From: Paraburkholderia phytofirmans PsJN
GTDB lineage: Bacteria > Pseudomonadota > Gammaproteobacteria > Burkholderiales > Burkholderiaceae
NCBI RefSeq assembly: GCF_000020125.1
Contig: NC_010681.1
Location: forward strand, 620,001-684,000
Reading direction: 5' to 3'
DNA length: 64,000 bases
Part shown: positions 18,387 to 29,564 of the stretch, in pieces
How positions within the stretch are numbered: position 1 is the first letter of the stretch
Layout of the letters: every line of letters begins with the position of its first letter
The notes under the pieces: generated by a model
What the model was told of the DNA's origin: nothing
Seen by the model: only the letters and a program-made list of their open reading frames with translations
Database searches by the model: none
Made by a program: the position numbers and the translations under genes

Positions 18387-20227
18387 CAAAGATCGTTCAC
18401 CTGAAGACGTTGGAGCGTTTTGACAAGCGTGTCGTTGTCCGGTTCGAGCTTGCGCGCATCGCGGAAAGCGGCGCGTGCCTGATCCTGATTGCCCGTTTTC
18501 CACAATACTTCGCCTAGATGTGCGCCGATTTCAGCGTTCGGCTGCATGTCGTACGCCTTGCGCAGCAGCCTGATGGCGTCCGAGGTATCGCCCATCCGGT
18601 ATTTGACCCAGCCGACGCTGTCCATGATGAACGCGTCGTTCGGCGCCAACGAGGATGCCTTTTCGACCAGCTTGTCCGCTTCGGCGAGGCGCTGATTGCG
18701 ATCGGCCAGCGAGTAGCCGAGTGCGTTGTACGCTTGCGGGTTGTCGGGCTGCGTCTGGATCAGCTTGCGCAACTGCGCTTCCATGACGTCGTAATGGCCG
18801 GTTTTTTCAGCGGACATTGCGTAGTCATAGGTCAGATCGGGGTCGTCGGGAAACTGCGCCGTGGCTTGCTGCAGACGTGTTTCCGCCTCCGGGTAGCGCT
18901 TCGCGTCGAACAGGATCGCCGCGTCAGTGCGCATGAGCAGCGCCTGGTCGCGCGGGTCCGGCGCCGGCAGGTTAGCCAGCAGCTTACGTGCGTCGTCGAC
19001 CTTGCCCTGCTTGGCGAGCAGTTGCGCGCGCGTGATCTGCGCCGGCACATACTGCTGGCTCGACGGCGAGATCTTGTTCAGCCAGTCGCTCGCGGCCGCT
19101 TCGTTCTTCTGTTCGAGAGACAGTTGTGCAAGGTAGATATACGCCTGGCCCGGATCCGCGCCCGGCGTTTTTTCGGCTTGCTGCGCGTACTGGGTCAGGT
19201 AGGCTTGCGCTTCGTTGAAATTCTTTTGCTGGATCTTGATCAGCGCGAGCGCCATGAGCGGCGTCAACTCGTTCGCGTTGTTCTTGTGCATGATCTCGAA
19301 CTGCTTCTGCGCGTCGTCCAGACGGTCGCTCGCGAGATACATCTGCGCGAGCGCGAGACGCGCGTCATGCGATTTCGGATTCTGCTGCACATACTTTTCG
19401 AGCGAAGCGATGCCTTCCTTGCGCTCTTCCGGGCCCATTTGCGACAGCGTCAGCGCTGCCGGCAAATAGTCGGGCTTGAGCGCGAGCGCCTGTTCGAGCG
19501 ATTTGCGCGCGCCCGGCGCGTCGTCCGATACGAGCTGCTGGCGTGCAATGGCCAGTTGCGCTTCGGGCCGGTTCATGTCGTTCTTGAGCAGATCCTGCAG
19601 CACGTGCAGGCCGCCGATCCGGTTCGGGCCGCGCGAGAGCAGCAACTGCAGCGCCAGAATTGCGCTGCCGCGATTGTCGGCGGGCACACGCGCGAGTTCG
19701 CGCGCGAGGATCGGAGAAGCGTCGTCTGGTTTGCCGGACAACACCAGCAGCGATGCGTCGAGTTGCGCGGCGCGTTCCGAGTTCGGCGCATACTGCTGCC
19801 ACAATTGCGCGGCGGCCAAAGCGTCCGAGGGGCTCTGCGCGGCCAGCGCGATCTCGGTGGCGCGCTGCGCCATGCGCGGATCGTGCGTGTCGCGCGCGAG
19901 CGCGAGGTAGGTCTGATAGGCGGGCGCCGGCTGGTCGCGCTGCAGCGCGACTTCGGCGGCGAGCACCTGGAATACGATCTGGCTCGTCAGCGGCACGCCG
20001 GGCAGGGACTTCTGGTCTTCCGCCGAGGCCGGGCCGAGCGGGTCCGGCAAGGTGACCGAGGTGTCGTCCGAGTCCGGCGAGGGGTCCTGCGCGTGGGCGG
20101 GCACGGCAGCCAGCGCCCACACCGCGAGCGCCGCCGCACCGAGCATCCGGCGAGCGGACACGGCGTGCGGTACGCGGAATGCGCTAGCCGGGCGCTTGAA
20201 AAACAGCTTCACGAAGGACAAGTTCAT
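18386..20227 (-). CDS. Tetratricopeptide repeat protein, exported
   Basis: 613 residues. A signal peptide ends at about residue 46 (AVPAHA), then an acidic stretch and, from about residue 80 to the end, many tetratricopeptide-type helix pairs (e.g. [27 protein letters not shown] and the repeat ending [21 protein letters not shown]). It is likely a periplasmic or outer-membrane-associated scaffold. It is translationally coupled to lolB, which suggests but does not prove an envelope-biogenesis role. It is divergent from mutM with 87 bases between. Confidence 0.85.
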   Translation of the reverse strand: MNLSFVKLFFKRPASAFRVPHAVSARRMLGAAALAVWALAAVPAHAQDPSPDSDDTSVTLPDPLGPASAEDQKSLPGVPLTSQIVFQVLAAEVALQRDQPAPAYQTYLALARDTHDPRMAQRATEIALAAQSPSDALAAAQLWQQYAPNSERAAQLDASLLVLSGKPDDASPILARELARVPADNRGSAILALQLLLSRGPNRIGGLHVLQDLLKNDMNRPEAQLAIARQQLVSDDAPGARKSLEQALALKPDYLPAALTLSQMGPEERKEGIASLEKYVQQNPKSHDARLALAQMYLASDRLDDAQKQFEIMHKNNANELTPLMALALIKIQQKNFNEAQAYLTQYAQQAEKTPGADPGQAYIYLAQLSLEQKNEAAASDWLNKISPSSQQYVPAQITRAQLLAKQGKVDDARKLLANLPAPDPRDQALLMRTDAAILFDAKRYPEAETRLQQATAQFPDDPDLTYDYAMSAEKTGHYDVMEAQLRKLIQTQPDNPQAYNALGYSLADRNQRLAEADKLVEKASSLAPNDAFIMDSVGWVKYRMGDTSDAIRLLRKAYDMQPNAEIGAHLGEVLWKTGNQDQARAAFRDARKLEPDNDTLVKTLQRLQVNDL

Positions 20228-20314
20228 GGAAATCCGTTCAATGTTTCGGACGATTGTAACGCGCTCGCTACAATACGCGCACAACCACTCACGCAAGTTG
20301 CAGACCAGTTAGAC

Positions 20315-21145
20315 ATGCCAGAGTTGCCAGAAGTTGAGGTTACCCGACGGGGAATCGAACCGTATGTGTCCGGGCGCAAGGTTGAGCGCGTGGATGTGCG
20401 TACGCCCGCATTGCGCTGGCCGATTCCGGCCGACCTTGCGAAAACCTTGCGCGGCCACGTGGTGCGCAAGGTCGAGCGGCGCGGCAAGTATCTGCTGTTC
20501 GAAATCGACGCGGGCTGGTTCATCGTGCATCTTGGCATGACTGGGACGCTGCGGGTGCTGCGCCACGTGCCGCATCCGCCGGCCGCGGCGAAACACGATC
20601 ACATCGACTGGATCTTCGACGAGTTCATTTTGCGCTATCGCGACCCGCGGCGCTTCGGCGCGGTGCTGTGGCATCCGCGCGAAGCCGGCGACGTGCTCGA
20701 GCATCCGCTGCTCGCGAGTCTCGGCGTCGAACCGTTTTCGCCCGCGTTTTCCGGCGCGCTAATGCACCGGCTCACGCGCGGGCGCAAAGTCTCGGTGAAG
20801 CAGGCGCTGCTGGCGGGTGAAATCGTGGTGGGCGTGGGCAATATCTACGCATCGGAGAGCCTGTTTCGCGCCGGCATCCGGCCGACCACCGCGGCGGGGC
20901 GCGTCTCGCTCGTGCGTTACGAGCTGTTGGCGGACGCCGTGCGCGTGACGCTCGCCGCCGCGATCGAGAAGGGAGGCAGCACGTTGCGCGACTTCGTCGG
21001 CAGCAACGGCGAAAGCGGTTACTTCCAGCTCGACTATTTCGTCTATGATCGCGCGGGACTGCCATGCCGCGTGTGTGGAACGCCGATCAAACAGATCGTG
21101 CAAGGGCAGCGTTCAACGTATTTCTGTCCCACCTGCCAGCGCTAA
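20315..21145 (+). CDS. mutM: Formamidopyrimidine-DNA glycosylase
   Basis: 276-residue bifunctional glycosylase/AP lyase removing 8-oxoguanine and formamidopyrimidines. Catalytic Pro2 and Glu3 are in [13 protein letters not shown]. The helix-two-turn-helix region lies around [10 protein letters not shown]. The C-terminal zinc finger CRVC-x16-CPTC is complete. The ATG at 20315 is fixed by the need for Pro at position 2. mutY follows after seven bases. Confidence 0.97.
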   Translation: MPELPEVEVTRRGIEPYVSGRKVERVDVRTPALRWPIPADLAKTLRGHVVRKVERRGKYLLFEIDAGWFIVHLGMTGTLRVLRHVPHPPAAAKHDHIDWIFDEFILRYRDPRRFGAVLWHPREAGDVLEHPLLASLGVEPFSPAFSGALMHRLTRGRKVSVKQALLAGEIVVGVGNIYASESLFRAGIRPTTAAGRVSLVRYELLADAVRVTLAAAIEKGGSTLRDFVGSNGESGYFQLDYFVYDRAGLPCRVCGTPIKQIVQGQRSTYFCPTCQR

Positions 21146-21152
21146 ATCGTCG

Positions 21153-22280
21153 ATGCCTTCTCGCTTAACTCCGCGTTCCACTTCGCCCGCCGCGCCGCAA
21201 GCGCCTGCTTTTCCAGTCATGTCCGATTTTTCCACGCGACTGATCGCGTGGCAGCGTCAACATGGCCGGCATGATTTGCCGTGGCAAAACACACGCGATC
21301 CGTATCGCATCTGGCTGTCGGAAATCATGCTGCAGCAGACGCAGGTGTCGACGGTGATTCCGTACTACGCGAAATTTCTCGCGCGTTTTCCGACCGTTGC
21401 CGCGCTCGCCGCCGCGCCGTCCGACGACGTGATGGCGTTGTGGGCCGGCCTTGGCTATTACACGCGAGCTCGCAATCTGCATCGCTGTGCGCAAGTCGTG
21501 ATCGAGCAGCATGGTGGCGCGTTTCCGGCATCGGTTGAGGAACTGGCGGAATTGCCGGGCATCGGCCGCTCGACGGCGGCGGCGATCGCGTCCTTCGCGT
21601 TCGGCGCGCGCGCGACGATTCTCGACGGCAACGTGAAGCGCGTGCTGGCGCGCGTGTTCGGCGTCGAAGGTTTCCCCGGCGAAAAGAAAGTCGAGAACGC
21701 GATGTGGACGCTGGCGGAATCGCTGCTTCCGTCGAACGCATCGGATGCCGATGTCAGCGCGTACACGCAAGGCCTGATGGATCTCGGCGCGACGCTGTGC
21801 GTGCGCGGCAAGCCGGACTGTCTGCGCTGCCCGTTCGCCGCCGACTGCGTCGCTAACGTGACCGGACGCCAGCGCGTACTGCCCACGGCGCGTCCGAAAA
21901 AGACCGTGCCGACGCGCCACACATGGATGCTGGTGCTGCGCGACGGCAACGCGGTGATGTTGGAGAAGCGTCCGCCGTCGGGCATTTGGGGCGGCTTGTG
22001 GAGCCTGCCCGAAGCCGCCGACGAAGCCGCGCTCGCCGAGCGTGCGCGCGCGTTCGGCGGCGACGGTGCGGTCTCGCCGCTCGCGCCGCTCACGCATGTA
22101 TTCACGCATTTCAAACTGGATATCGAGCCGCGGCTCGCGGAACTGGATCGCGGAGTCGGTGCTCTGGCCGCATTGGGCGACGCCGACACCGCGTGGGTCG
22201 CGCTCAGCGATCTCGATTCGTTCGGAGTGCCCGCGCCGGTGCGCAAACTGCTGGACGGGTTGCAGGGCTCGCTGATCTGA
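21153..22280 (+). CDS. mutY: A/G-specific adenine glycosylase
   Basis: About 375-residue glycosylase that removes adenine opposite 8-oxoguanine, completing the GO repair system with MutM. Catalytic Glu lies in LSEIMLQQTQV. The helix-hairpin-helix is LPGIGRSTAAAIASFAFG with the catalytic Asp in ILDGNVKR. The [4Fe-4S] ligands are CVRGKPDCLRCPFAADC. The C-terminal Nudix-like domain starts near HTWMLVLRDG. The start is uncertain: the first ATG after mutM (used here) or MSDFSTRL at 21219, neither with a strong ribosome site. Confidence 0.95.
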   Translation: MPSRLTPRSTSPAAPQAPAFPVMSDFSTRLIAWQRQHGRHDLPWQNTRDPYRIWLSEIMLQQTQVSTVIPYYAKFLARFPTVAALAAAPSDDVMALWAGLGYYTRARNLHRCAQVVIEQHGGAFPASVEELAELPGIGRSTAAAIASFAFGARATILDGNVKRVLARVFGVEGFPGEKKVENAMWTLAESLLPSNASDADVSAYTQGLMDLGATLCVRGKPDCLRCPFAADCVANVTGRQRVLPTARPKKTVPTRHTWMLVLRDGNAVMLEKRPPSGIWGGLWSLPEAADEAALAERARAFGGDGAVSPLAPLTHVFTHFKLDIEPRLAELDRGVGALAALGDADTAWVALSDLDSFGVPAPVRKLLDGLQGSLI

Positions 22281-22309
22281 TCAATCCGCTCACAGCGCGG
22301 CGTTCGCCT

Positions 22310-22945
22310 TCAGAGCAGTTGATGCTGCTGCATGTAGTGATGAACCACATCGATTCGCGCGCCGGCGTCCTGCAATTCCATCAGTTTCTGGCGAGCGCGC
22401 AGCGCGATCGGCAGCACTTCGGCAAGACGATTCGACACCCATGACGGATCTTCGAGCCTGAACGGTTCCGCGAACGGCAGGCTGTCCGGATCGCGCTCGC
22501 GAATCGTCGCAATGATCCGCTCAAGCACCTCCGCGCAGGCGCCGAATTTGGCCAATTGCTCGTTGCCTTCGAGCGGCATGTCCTCGCCGAGCGGCTCCGC
22601 CATGCCGACCAGCAAACCGCTCGATTCGACGCGATGCGACAGCAGACGAAAACGCCGCGTGCCGCGCGCGCGAATCAGCAGCATGCCGAAGGCTTCGACA
22701 TCGCACTCGTCGATTTCAGCGAGACAGCCGATTGCTTCGGGCACCGAAGGCTCTTCCGCACGCGCTACTTCCGCGCCGCTTTTCAGCAGGCACACGCCGA
22801 ACGGCGTTTTTTCGCGCAGACAGTCGCGCGCCATGTCGAGATAGCGCGCTTCGAAAATCTTCAGCGGCAGCAGTCCGTCGGGAAACAGCACCGTATGCAG
22901 CGGAAACAGCGGCACATCGGCAAGCACAGTAGAAGTAGAAGACAT
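22310..22945 (-). CDS. LON substrate-binding-domain protein
   Basis: 211 residues resembling the N-terminal substrate-binding domain of Lon protease without ATPase or protease parts. LFPLHTVLFPDGLLPLKIFEARYLDM is followed by TPFGVCLLKSG and IGCLAEI. Such stand-alone proteins (YcaT/PA-type) are widespread and have no settled function. It is the last gene of the leftward block, 39 bases after rapZ, and convergent with mutY. Confidence 0.85.
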   Translation of the reverse strand: MSSTSTVLADVPLFPLHTVLFPDGLLPLKIFEARYLDMARDCLREKTPFGVCLLKSGAEVARAEEPSVPEAIGCLAEIDECDVEAFGMLLIRARGTRRFRLLSHRVESSGLLVGMAEPLGEDMPLEGNEQLAKFGACAEVLERIIATIRERDPDSLPFAEPFRLEDPSWVSNRLAEVLPIALRARQKLMELQDAGARIDVVHHYMQQHQLL

Positions 22946-22984
22946 GGCGCAACGCTTCGAGTTGAGGCCGCGCGATGCGGCCGG

Positions 22985-23878
22985 TTAAGCCACTAGCTTC
23001 GATGATTCGCCGGCTTCGACCGGCGCATCGCGGTGCCGCACAATGACATTCGCCGACGATGCGAGACGCGCGGCGAGCGTCTCGGCAATGAACACCGAGC
23101 GGTGCTGGCCACCCGTGCAACCGATCGCGACGGTTAGATAACTGCGATTGTCGTCGCGGAAATGCGGAAGCCATTTAACGAGAAATTTCTCGATGTCGTG
23201 GATCATTTCATGCACGACCGGCAGCGCATCGAGAAAATCGATCACCGGTTTGTCGAGGCCTGTGAGCGGCCTTAATTCATGATCGTAGTACGGGTTCGGC
23301 AGGGTGCGCACGTCGAACACGAAATCCGCGTCGAGCGGCACGCCGCGCTTGAAACCGAACGACTCGAACATCAGCACGAGTCCCGAATCCTTCTGCTCGA
23401 TGAAGCGTTTGACCCACGCGCGCAGCACGTTCGCGCGCAGATTACTGGTGTCGATCTGATGGCCGAATTCGGCCAGGCCCGCCACGAGTTCACGTTCGCG
23501 TTCGATCGCTTCGGCGAGCGAGGTGAGCAGGCCGACGTCGGCGTCGTGCGAAGTGGAACCGGACAGCGGATGGCGCCGGCGCGTTTCGGAGAAGCGTTGA
23601 ATCAGCGACTGCGTGCTTGCGTTGAGGAACAGCACACGTACGTCGTGGGCACGCGAGAGGTCACGGATCATGGCGGGCATTTCGTCGAGCGAAGCGCTCG
23701 AGCGCGCGTCGATCGCGACCGCGAGGCGGTCTTGCCCGTCCTCGGCGAGATAGGAAGCCAGTTGCGGCAGGAAGCGCGGCGGCAAGTTGTCGACGCAGTA
23801 ATAGCCTGCGTCTTCAAGCGCGTTCAGGGCAACTGATTTGCCGGAGCCGGATATACCGGTGATCAGGATTATGCGCAT
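22985..23878 (-). CDS. rapZ: RNase adapter protein RapZ
   Basis: 297-residue nucleotide-binding protein. In E. coli it delivers GlmZ sRNA to RNase E and senses glucosamine-6-phosphate. Walker A GISGSGKS is at 8-15. The C-terminal half has [22 protein letters not shown] and [15 protein letters not shown] typical of the family. It sits downstream of hprK and ptsN in the conserved rpoN cluster, linking it to PTS-Ntr signalling. Whether a GlmZ target exists in betaproteobacteria is unknown to me. Confidence 0.95.
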   Translation of the reverse strand: MRIILITGISGSGKSVALNALEDAGYYCVDNLPPRFLPQLASYLAEDGQDRLAVAIDARSSASLDEMPAMIRDLSRAHDVRVLFLNASTQSLIQRFSETRRRHPLSGSTSHDADVGLLTSLAEAIERERELVAGLAEFGHQIDTSNLRANVLRAWVKRFIEQKDSGLVLMFESFGFKRGVPLDADFVFDVRTLPNPYYDHELRPLTGLDKPVIDFLDALPVVHEMIHDIEKFLVKWLPHFRDDNRSYLTVAIGCTGGQHRSVFIAETLAARLASSANVIVRHRDAPVEAGESSKLVA

Positions 23879-23975
23879 GGGGTCGTGAAAACCGTACAGT
23901 TCATCATAGCATCTGGTCCCCTCGCGCGTACCCGCGGCCTGCCGTGGGCTGCGGATACGGCATGGTCTTGCGGAC

Positions 23976-24944
23976 TCAGATCAGTTTGCCGGGAAACTGG
24001 CTGTCGGGGTCTTGCATAGCGAGGCGCTGACGATCCATGAAGTCGCGCAGCGTGTCGATGCCACGCAGTTGCAGGATCGTGTTGCGCACGGCGGCCTCGA
24101 CCAGCACGGCGAGATTTCGGCCGGCCGCCACCTGAATCGTGACCTTGCTGATCGGCAGGCCGAGCACGTCGACGGTCTGGCTTTCCAGCGGCAGGCGCTG
24201 GAATTCGCCATCGGGACGGCGGACCAGTTGCACGATCAACTTGAGCTTCATTTTGCGGCGCACTGCGGTTTCACCGAAAATCGTCTTGATGTCGAGCAGG
24301 CCGAGGCCGCGCACTTCCAGCAGATTTTGCAGCAGCGGCGGGCAGCGACCTTCGACGAAGTCGGGACCGAGGCGCACGAAATCGACCGCGTCGTCGGCAA
24401 CGAGGCCGTGGCCGCGGCTGATCAGTTCCAGCCCGAGTTCGCTCTTGCCGAGGCCCGAGTCGCCGGTGAGCAGCACGCCCATGCCGAGGATGTCGAGAAA
24501 CACGCCGTGCAGCGTGGCGCGCGGCGCGAGAATGCGCGACATGTAGAGGCGCAGGCTGTCGATCACCGCGGCGGCGGACATCGGCGTGGTGAATAGCGGC
24601 GTGGACGAACGCGTGCAGCGCAGGACCAGTTCCGGCGGCGCGGCGACGCCGCCCGCCACCACCAGAAACGGTGGTTCCAACGCGATCAGCTCGGCCATGT
24701 GGCGCGAGCGGTCTTCGTCGGTTTGGCGCTTGTAGTAATCAATTTCGGCGTCGCCGAGCACCTGGATCCGGTTCGGGTGGATCAGGTTCAAGTGGCCGAC
24801 GAGGTCGGCGCTCGACGTGGCATTGGCGACCGATTCCGAAGAAAAGCCGCGCTCCCAGCCTTCATGCCCCGTCAGCCAGCTGAGCTTCAGCATGGCGGCG
24901 TTATCGTCGAAAATGCTTTGGGCGTTGATGCTGGACGTATCCAT
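23976..24944 (-). CDS. hprK: HPr kinase/phosphorylase
   Basis: 322-residue kinase/phosphorylase acting on the regulatory Ser of HPr-like proteins. The catalytic His146 stands in the [11 protein letters not shown] segment. Walker [10 protein letters not shown] is at 161-169, and the signature [21 protein letters not shown] follows. HprK in Gram-negative bacteria is typically paired with ptsN, as here. Its HPr partner is outside this window. Confidence 0.95.
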   Translation of the reverse strand: MDTSSINAQSIFDDNAAMLKLSWLTGHEGWERGFSSESVANATSSADLVGHLNLIHPNRIQVLGDAEIDYYKRQTDEDRSRHMAELIALEPPFLVVAGGVAAPPELVLRCTRSSTPLFTTPMSAAAVIDSLRLYMSRILAPRATLHGVFLDILGMGVLLTGDSGLGKSELGLELISRGHGLVADDAVDFVRLGPDFVEGRCPPLLQNLLEVRGLGLLDIKTIFGETAVRRKMKLKLIVQLVRRPDGEFQRLPLESQTVDVLGLPISKVTIQVAAGRNLAVLVEAAVRNTILQLRGIDTLRDFMDRQRLAMQDPDSQFPGKLI

Positions 24945-25071
24945 GAGTCAGTGACTCCAGTGTGGTCCGCTTGCCGGACAAGGCAACGGCCGCGCTAGCG
25001 CGGGCCGCTTACCTTGTCAGACGGTATCCGCACGTGGGCGGATCACCGGCGTGCGGATAACCGCCGATGCA

Positions 25072-25527
25072 TCAAGGTTGCCACTGAGTGAGCAGGCGAT
25101 GCAATGATTCGCGGTCTTCTTCCGTATGCAGGCGCTCGCGGGCTTCGCGATCGGACAGCAACTGCGCGATTTCCGAAAGGATTTCGAGGTGCTGTTGAGT
25201 GGCCTGTTCGGGCACGAGCAGGAAGATGAGCAGCGAGACCGGCTGACCGTCGGGCGACTCGAAGGGGATGGGTTCGGCAAGACGGACGAACGCGGCGAGC
25301 GGCTGCTTCAAGCCTTTGATCCGGCCATGCGGAATCGCCACGCCTTCACCAAGGCCAGTCGATCCGAGGCGCTCGCGCGCGAACAGATTGTCAGTGACCG
25401 TGCTACGGGCGATGCCGTTCTGGTTCTCGAAGATCAGGCCCGCTTGCTCGAACACACGTTTCTTGCTGGTGACCGACAGTCCGACGACGACGTTCTCGAG
25501 GGGAAGAAATTTGGCTAAACGATTCAT
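25072..25527 (-). CDS. ptsN: Nitrogen-regulatory PTS enzyme IIA
   Basis: 151-residue EIIA-Ntr, phosphorylated on His67 (GVAIPHGRI), controlling potassium transport, stress and nitrogen-related functions rather than sugar uptake. I used MNRLAKFLPLEN as the start; 25 extra codons are open upstream but do not resemble the family. It is located between hpf and hprK, the classic order. Confidence 0.94.
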   Translation of the reverse strand: MNRLAKFLPLENVVVGLSVTSKKRVFEQAGLIFENQNGIARSTVTDNLFARERLGSTGLGEGVAIPHGRIKGLKQPLAAFVRLAEPIPFESPDGQPVSLLIFLLVPEQATQQHLEILSEIAQLLSDREARERLHTEEDRESLHRLLTQWQP

Positions 25528-25795
25528 GTTGACAGGCGAAAACGTGGCCTGGGTTCTCCTCGCTGGGGCATTTGAGTGGCGTTCCATTCGTTTGATGCTC
25601 ACGGCGACACGCGTTGGAGTCCGAAAGCGCAGGACTCCGGCACACGGATTTCCGCTTGAGCTTACCTGACCCCGATGGTAACCGGAACATTATAGAACAG
25701 GGTAGCCACGGATGGTGCGGCGCGCCATCAATGCGTATTGAGTTCTTTTGAAGCGTGGGTCGATGCTGCGGCGCCGCGCGAGAAGGGCGTTCGGA
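25528..25795. other. Intergenic region upstream of ptsN
   Basis: About 270 bases between the hpf terminator and ptsN. The GGAACATTATAGAACAGGGTAG stretch near 25682-25704 is the AT-richest part and could contain the ptsN promoter on the minus strand. I see no clear -35/-10 pair, RNA gene or repeat. Confidence 0.4.
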
Positions 25796-25825
25796 AACAA
25801 AAAACCGCCCGGTTCCGGGCGGTTT
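25796..25825 (-). terminator. Rho-independent terminator of hpf
   Basis: ACCGCCCGG / CCGGGCGGT stem with a two-base loop, followed on the minus strand by TTTTTTGTTT. It lies about 40 bases after the hpf stop and separates hpf from ptsN. Confidence 0.9.
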
Positions 25826-25864
25826 CGCTGGTTAAGGGAAATGAAGGATGCCTTCTGGTTTCCC

Positions 25865-26221
25865 TTATTGCGGCGGCACGTCTAGCTGCGGCGCCGGTTG
25901 ATACTTGATCGCCTCATGCGCATGGCCTTGCAGACGATCCTTATGGCGAATGACTTGCCGGTCAAGCTTGTCGATCATCAGATCGATCGCAGCGTACAGG
26001 TCGCTGTCACAGCTCTCGACAAAGATGTCCTTGCCCTTGAGATGCAGGTTGATTTCAACCTTTTGACGCTTGTCCTTTTCCTTGTGGTTGTCGACCGAGA
26101 GGACCACACTGCCGTCGATGACCTGATCGAAATGTCTTAGCACCCTATCCAGTTTGGTGATCACGTATTCGCGCAACGCAGGCGTTACTTCGAGGTGGTG
26201 TCCACTGATCTGCAGATTCAT
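25865..26221 (-). CDS. hpf: Ribosome hibernation promoting factor, short form
   Basis: 118-residue HPF/YfiA-type protein that binds the 30S decoding region and promotes 70S/100S ribosome hibernation. The core runs from [20 protein letters not shown] to [25 protein letters not shown]. No long C-terminal dimerisation domain follows. GGAGAAGCACT precedes the ATG; twelve more codons are open upstream. It is located between rpoN and ptsN. Confidence 0.95.
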   Translation of the reverse strand: MNLQISGHHLEVTPALREYVITKLDRVLRHFDQVIDGSVVLSVDNHKEKDKRQKVEINLHLKGKDIFVESCDSDLYAAIDLMIDKLDRQVIRHKDRLQGHAHEAIKYQPAPQLDVPPQ

Positions 26222-26391
26222 AGTGCTTCTCCAAGCTAATGGCCGCTTGGTCCGCACGATGACGTAGGTCCGGTCGATCTGTCGGCTTGCCTGAGTCGTC
26301 CCCCGGTGACTGACTTCTGGCAGGTCGCATCGGCCGGCCTGTCCGCCAACTGCGGAGCGGCCGGTAAATGCCCGCCACGGAAGGCGACGGG

Positions 26392-27903
26392 CTACAGAGA
26401 CTTGCGCAGGTTGACTGCCGGAATCTTGAGCGCTTCACGGTATTTCGCAACGGTACGCCGTGCGACCACGAAGCCCTGTTCTGCCAGCAGTTCGGCTATG
26501 CGACTGTCCGAAAGAGGAGATTTCGGGTTTTCCGCTCCTATCAGTTGCTTGATAAGCGCGCGAATCGCCGTTGAAGACGCCGCGCCGCCCGTGTCAGTCG
26601 AAACGTGTGATCCGAAGAAGTACTTAAATTCAAGCGTCCCGAATGGGGTCAGCATGTATTTACCGGTTGTCACACGCGAGACAGTTGACTCGTGTAGGCC
26701 CAGCGTATCAGCAATTTCCCGCAAAACCAAGGGGCGCATGGCAATTTCGCCGTGGACAAAAAAGCTCTTCTGACGTTCCACAATTGCCTGCGCCACGCGC
26801 AGAATCGTCTCGAAACGCTGCTGGATATTTTTGATCAGCCAGCGCGCTTCCTGCAGTTGCTGGCGCAACGAACCGCTGCCCGGATCGCCCCGGTTATTGC
26901 GCAGAATGTTCGCGTAGAGATGGTTAATACGCAGCTTCGGCACCACTTCCGGATTCAGCTCGGCCTGCCAGCCCTGTGCTGTTTTGCGCACCATGATGTC
27001 CGGTACGACATAGTCCGCTTCGGCCTTGCCATAGGCGGCGCCGGGGAACGGTTCGAGCGAGCGGATCAGTATGTGCGCGTCGCGCAGATCGTCGTCGTTG
27101 GCCTTCAGATGCTTGCGCAGACGCGTGAAATCGCGTGCCGCGAGCAGTTCCAGATGATGGGCGACGATGTCTAGCGCGAGCGTGCGTGTAGGCGAGGCAT
27201 CGAGTCGCAGCAATTGCAGCTTGAGACATTCCGACGCGGAGCGCGCACCCACTCCGGCCGGATCGAAGCTATGCAGCAGCGCGAGCGCGGCGTTCATTTC
27301 GTCGAGGTCGACTTCGAGCTCTTCGGGCAGATCGGCCAGCACTTCTTCGAGCGTGGCGGCCAGGTAGCCGTCGTCGTCGAGCGATTCGATCAGGAAGGTG
27401 ATCAGCGCACGGTCGCGCTGGCCCGCCTGGGTGACGCGCAATTGCGCCATCAGGTGATCGCGCAGCGAGGTGCTCGATTCATGGATTTGCAGCGGCGGCA
27501 GGTCGTCGTCGTCCGAGGCGTTGCCGGAGCGGCCGTAGTCGTCGAGATTCCATTGCGACGCGTCGCCATTGCCGTCGCCCGCGAGGCCGTTGTATTCGTC
27601 CACGCCCTGCGGCTCGCCGTTCTCGGCGCGCTCGCTGCTGGACGAGGACGACGTATTGCCGCCCATCTGGTCGGGCGGCGCGGAAGAGTTGGGCGCCTGC
27701 GCGATCAGCGAACCGTCGGCCGCGACGCGCAACGGGCTCGCGATCCAGTCGTCCTCGTTCTCGAGGAGCGGATTCTGCGAGATCGCCATTGCGACTTCTT
27801 GCTGCAATTCGAGCGTAGACAGCTGTAGCAGCCGGATGGACTGCTGCAGTTGCGGCGTCAGCGCAAGATGCTGCGATAGGCGGAGTTGGAGGCTGGCTTT
27901 CAT
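26392..27903 (-). CDS. rpoN: RNA polymerase sigma-54 factor
   Basis: 503-residue sigma-54, needing AAA+ activators to open -24/-12 promoters. The Gln/Leu-rich activator region I covers residues 1-50 ([23 protein letters not shown]). An unusually Ser/Asp/Gly-rich linker runs from about 60 to 150. The core-binding region and the cross-link and helix-turn-helix segment ([17 protein letters not shown]) follow. The RpoN box [10 protein letters not shown] is at about 481-490. It starts 187 bases after lptB. Confidence 0.97.
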   Translation of the reverse strand: MKASLQLRLSQHLALTPQLQQSIRLLQLSTLELQQEVAMAISQNPLLENEDDWIASPLRVAADGSLIAQAPNSSAPPDQMGGNTSSSSSSERAENGEPQGVDEYNGLAGDGNGDASQWNLDDYGRSGNASDDDDLPPLQIHESSTSLRDHLMAQLRVTQAGQRDRALITFLIESLDDDGYLAATLEEVLADLPEELEVDLDEMNAALALLHSFDPAGVGARSASECLKLQLLRLDASPTRTLALDIVAHHLELLAARDFTRLRKHLKANDDDLRDAHILIRSLEPFPGAAYGKAEADYVVPDIMVRKTAQGWQAELNPEVVPKLRINHLYANILRNNRGDPGSGSLRQQLQEARWLIKNIQQRFETILRVAQAIVERQKSFFVHGEIAMRPLVLREIADTLGLHESTVSRVTTGKYMLTPFGTLEFKYFFGSHVSTDTGGAASSTAIRALIKQLIGAENPKSPLSDSRIAELLAEQGFVVARRTVAKYREALKIPAVNLRKSL

Positions 27904-28090
27904 GGCAAGTTGAGATTCATTGTAGAGAGTTTGCCACGACCGCGATACCTTGCGACATTCGCAATTACGCGTGCGCCTGTTTTAGGCGGCGACGGGCGCA
28001 AAACGGCCCGGGTCAAAAATGCGGATGTGCGGTTGCCGCATGGAGGGGTCCGCGGGTGCGCGTTGGCACCGCCGGTAATCCCTCATGCGC

Positions 28091-28876
28091 TTACATGCGG
28101 AAGTGCTCGCCCAGATAGACGCGCCGCACGCTTTCGTTTTCGATGATGTCGCTCGGCGCGCCGGCGGCCAGCACGCTGCCGTCGCTGATGATGTACGCGT
28201 GATCGCAGATGCCGAGCGTTTCACGCACGTTGTGGTCGGTGATCAGCACGCCGATATTGCGCTGCTTCAGAAATTTGACGATCTTCTGAATTTCCAGCAC
28301 GGCGATCGGGTCGACGCCCGCGAACGGTTCGTCGAGCAGAATAAAGCTCGGATTGGTAGCCAGCGCCCGCGCAATTTCAACCCGGCGACGCTCGCCGCCC
28401 GACAGCGACAGCGCCGGATTCTCGCGCAAGTGCGCAATCTGCAACTCGTCGAGCAAGGCTTCCGTGCGGTTGGTGATGGCGTCTTTGCTGAGCCGCTTGC
28501 CGTTCTCTTCGTGCTGCAATTCCAGCACCGCGCGAATGTTTTCTTCGACGCTCAACTTGCGGAACACCGAAGCTTCCTGCGGCAGATACGACAGCCCCAG
28601 CGAAGCGCGCTTATGAATCGGCAGCAGGCTGATCGACTTGCCGTCCAGATCGATCTCGCCTGCGTCGAGCGGCACGAGGCCGACGATCATATAGAACGAA
28701 GTGGTCTTACCCGCGCCGTTGGGGCCGAGCAGGCCGACCACTTCGCCGCTTTTCACGTCGAGCGACACGTCTTTGACGACCGTGCGCGAGCCGTAACGCT
28801 TCTTCAGGTTGCGCACCACCAGCGAACTGCTGGTGCCGGCCGGCTTGCGATTGGGGAGGGACGCTGACGTGCTCAC
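28091..28876 (-). CDS. lptB: LPS export ABC transporter ATP-binding protein
   Basis: 261-residue ATPase powering extraction of lipopolysaccharide from the inner membrane with LptFG. Walker [10 protein letters not shown] is at 51-59, the signature LSGGERRR and Walker B FILLDEP follow, and TDHNVRE carries the switch His. Its start overlaps the lptA stop by four bases (ATGA). An N-terminal Ser/Pro-rich extension of about 18 residues precedes the ABC fold. Confidence 0.96.
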   Translation of the reverse strand: MSTSASLPNRKPAGTSSSLVVRNLKKRYGSRTVVKDVSLDVKSGEVVGLLGPNGAGKTTSFYMIVGLVPLDAGEIDLDGKSISLLPIHKRASLGLSYLPQEASVFRKLSVEENIRAVLELQHEENGKRLSKDAITNRTEALLDELQIAHLRENPALSLSGGERRRVEIARALATNPSFILLDEPFAGVDPIAVLEIQKIVKFLKQRNIGVLITDHNVRETLGICDHAYIISDGSVLAAGAPSDIIENESVRRVYLGEHFRM

Positions 28877-29544
28877 TGGTTCGGGGCTCCCTGGATCGTC
28901 GTGGAAGGCGCGAGCGTGGCCGACGCGCCGTTCAGCGGCGCGGCGCCGCCGTTACGCGGCGAGAGCATGGCGCGCACGCGGCCGGTCGGGTTGCCCGGGC
29001 CGGCGACGTCCTTGCCCGCCTTCGCGGTATAGAAATCGTTCTGGCCGTCATACGTAATGACGCTGCCGTGCACCTGGTCCACGACCGTGGAAAGGCCTTG
29101 CAGGCGTTTTACCGTAGCGTTGGTGGTGAGCGTGGTCAGATCCTGCTTGCCGTCGTAGTCGATCCGGACGGCCGTGCCTTCGATATATTCGTCGAGGCCT
29201 TCGCGCTTCTGGCGGAAATACGACAGATTGCCGCCGCTCGAGGTGCCGGTGGCGTATTGATAGCCCTGCGGGTCTTGCGTCACTTCCACACGGTCGGCCT
29301 TGATCACGATCGTGCCTTTGGTGGCGACCACATGGCCGGTGAAGATGTTGACCTGCTTCAGGTCGTCGTAAGTCATGTTGTCCGCTTCGATGTTCAGAGG
29401 CTTGTCCTTGTCGGCACGGTCGGCATGCGCGAGCGGCGCGAAGCCGGCGAGCGGCAACGCGACGACGAGCGCAGCGAGTCCGGCGCGCCACGCGGACAGG
29501 GTGCGCGAGCGGCCGGTATCAAAACGGGGGAACGATTCGTTCAT
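28873..29544 (-). CDS. lptA: LPS transport periplasmic protein LptA
   Basis: 223-residue OstA-fold protein forming the periplasmic bridge for LPS. A signal peptide ends near residue 41 (FAPLAHA). The beta-jellyroll repeats include [28 protein letters not shown]. The C-terminal ~40 residues are Gly/Pro/Ala-rich and probably disordered. It is 20 bases after lptC and overlaps lptB by four bases. Confidence 0.94.
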   Translation of the reverse strand: MNESFPRFDTGRSRTLSAWRAGLAALVVALPLAGFAPLAHADRADKDKPLNIEADNMTYDDLKQVNIFTGHVVATKGTIVIKADRVEVTQDPQGYQYATGTSSGGNLSYFRQKREGLDEYIEGTAVRIDYDGKQDLTTLTTNATVKRLQGLSTVVDQVHGSVITYDGQNDFYTAKAGKDVAGPGNPTGRVRAMLSPRNGGAAPLNGASATLAPSTTIQGAPNQ

Positions 29545-29564
29545 GCAGTCACGCCTGGAATGGA

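Noticed and set aside
18518..20314. Apparent ~600-residue N-terminal extension of MutM, in frame and antisense to the TPR gene
   Set aside because: MutM needs Pro immediately after the initiator Met as nucleophile; the extension is Arg/Val/Leu-rich shadow sequence of the TPR gene.
26392..27903. Possible insertion in RpoN because of the long acidic Ser/Gly linker (about residues 60-150)
   Set aside because: Region II of sigma-54 is naturally variable and acidic, and both flanking functional regions are intact.
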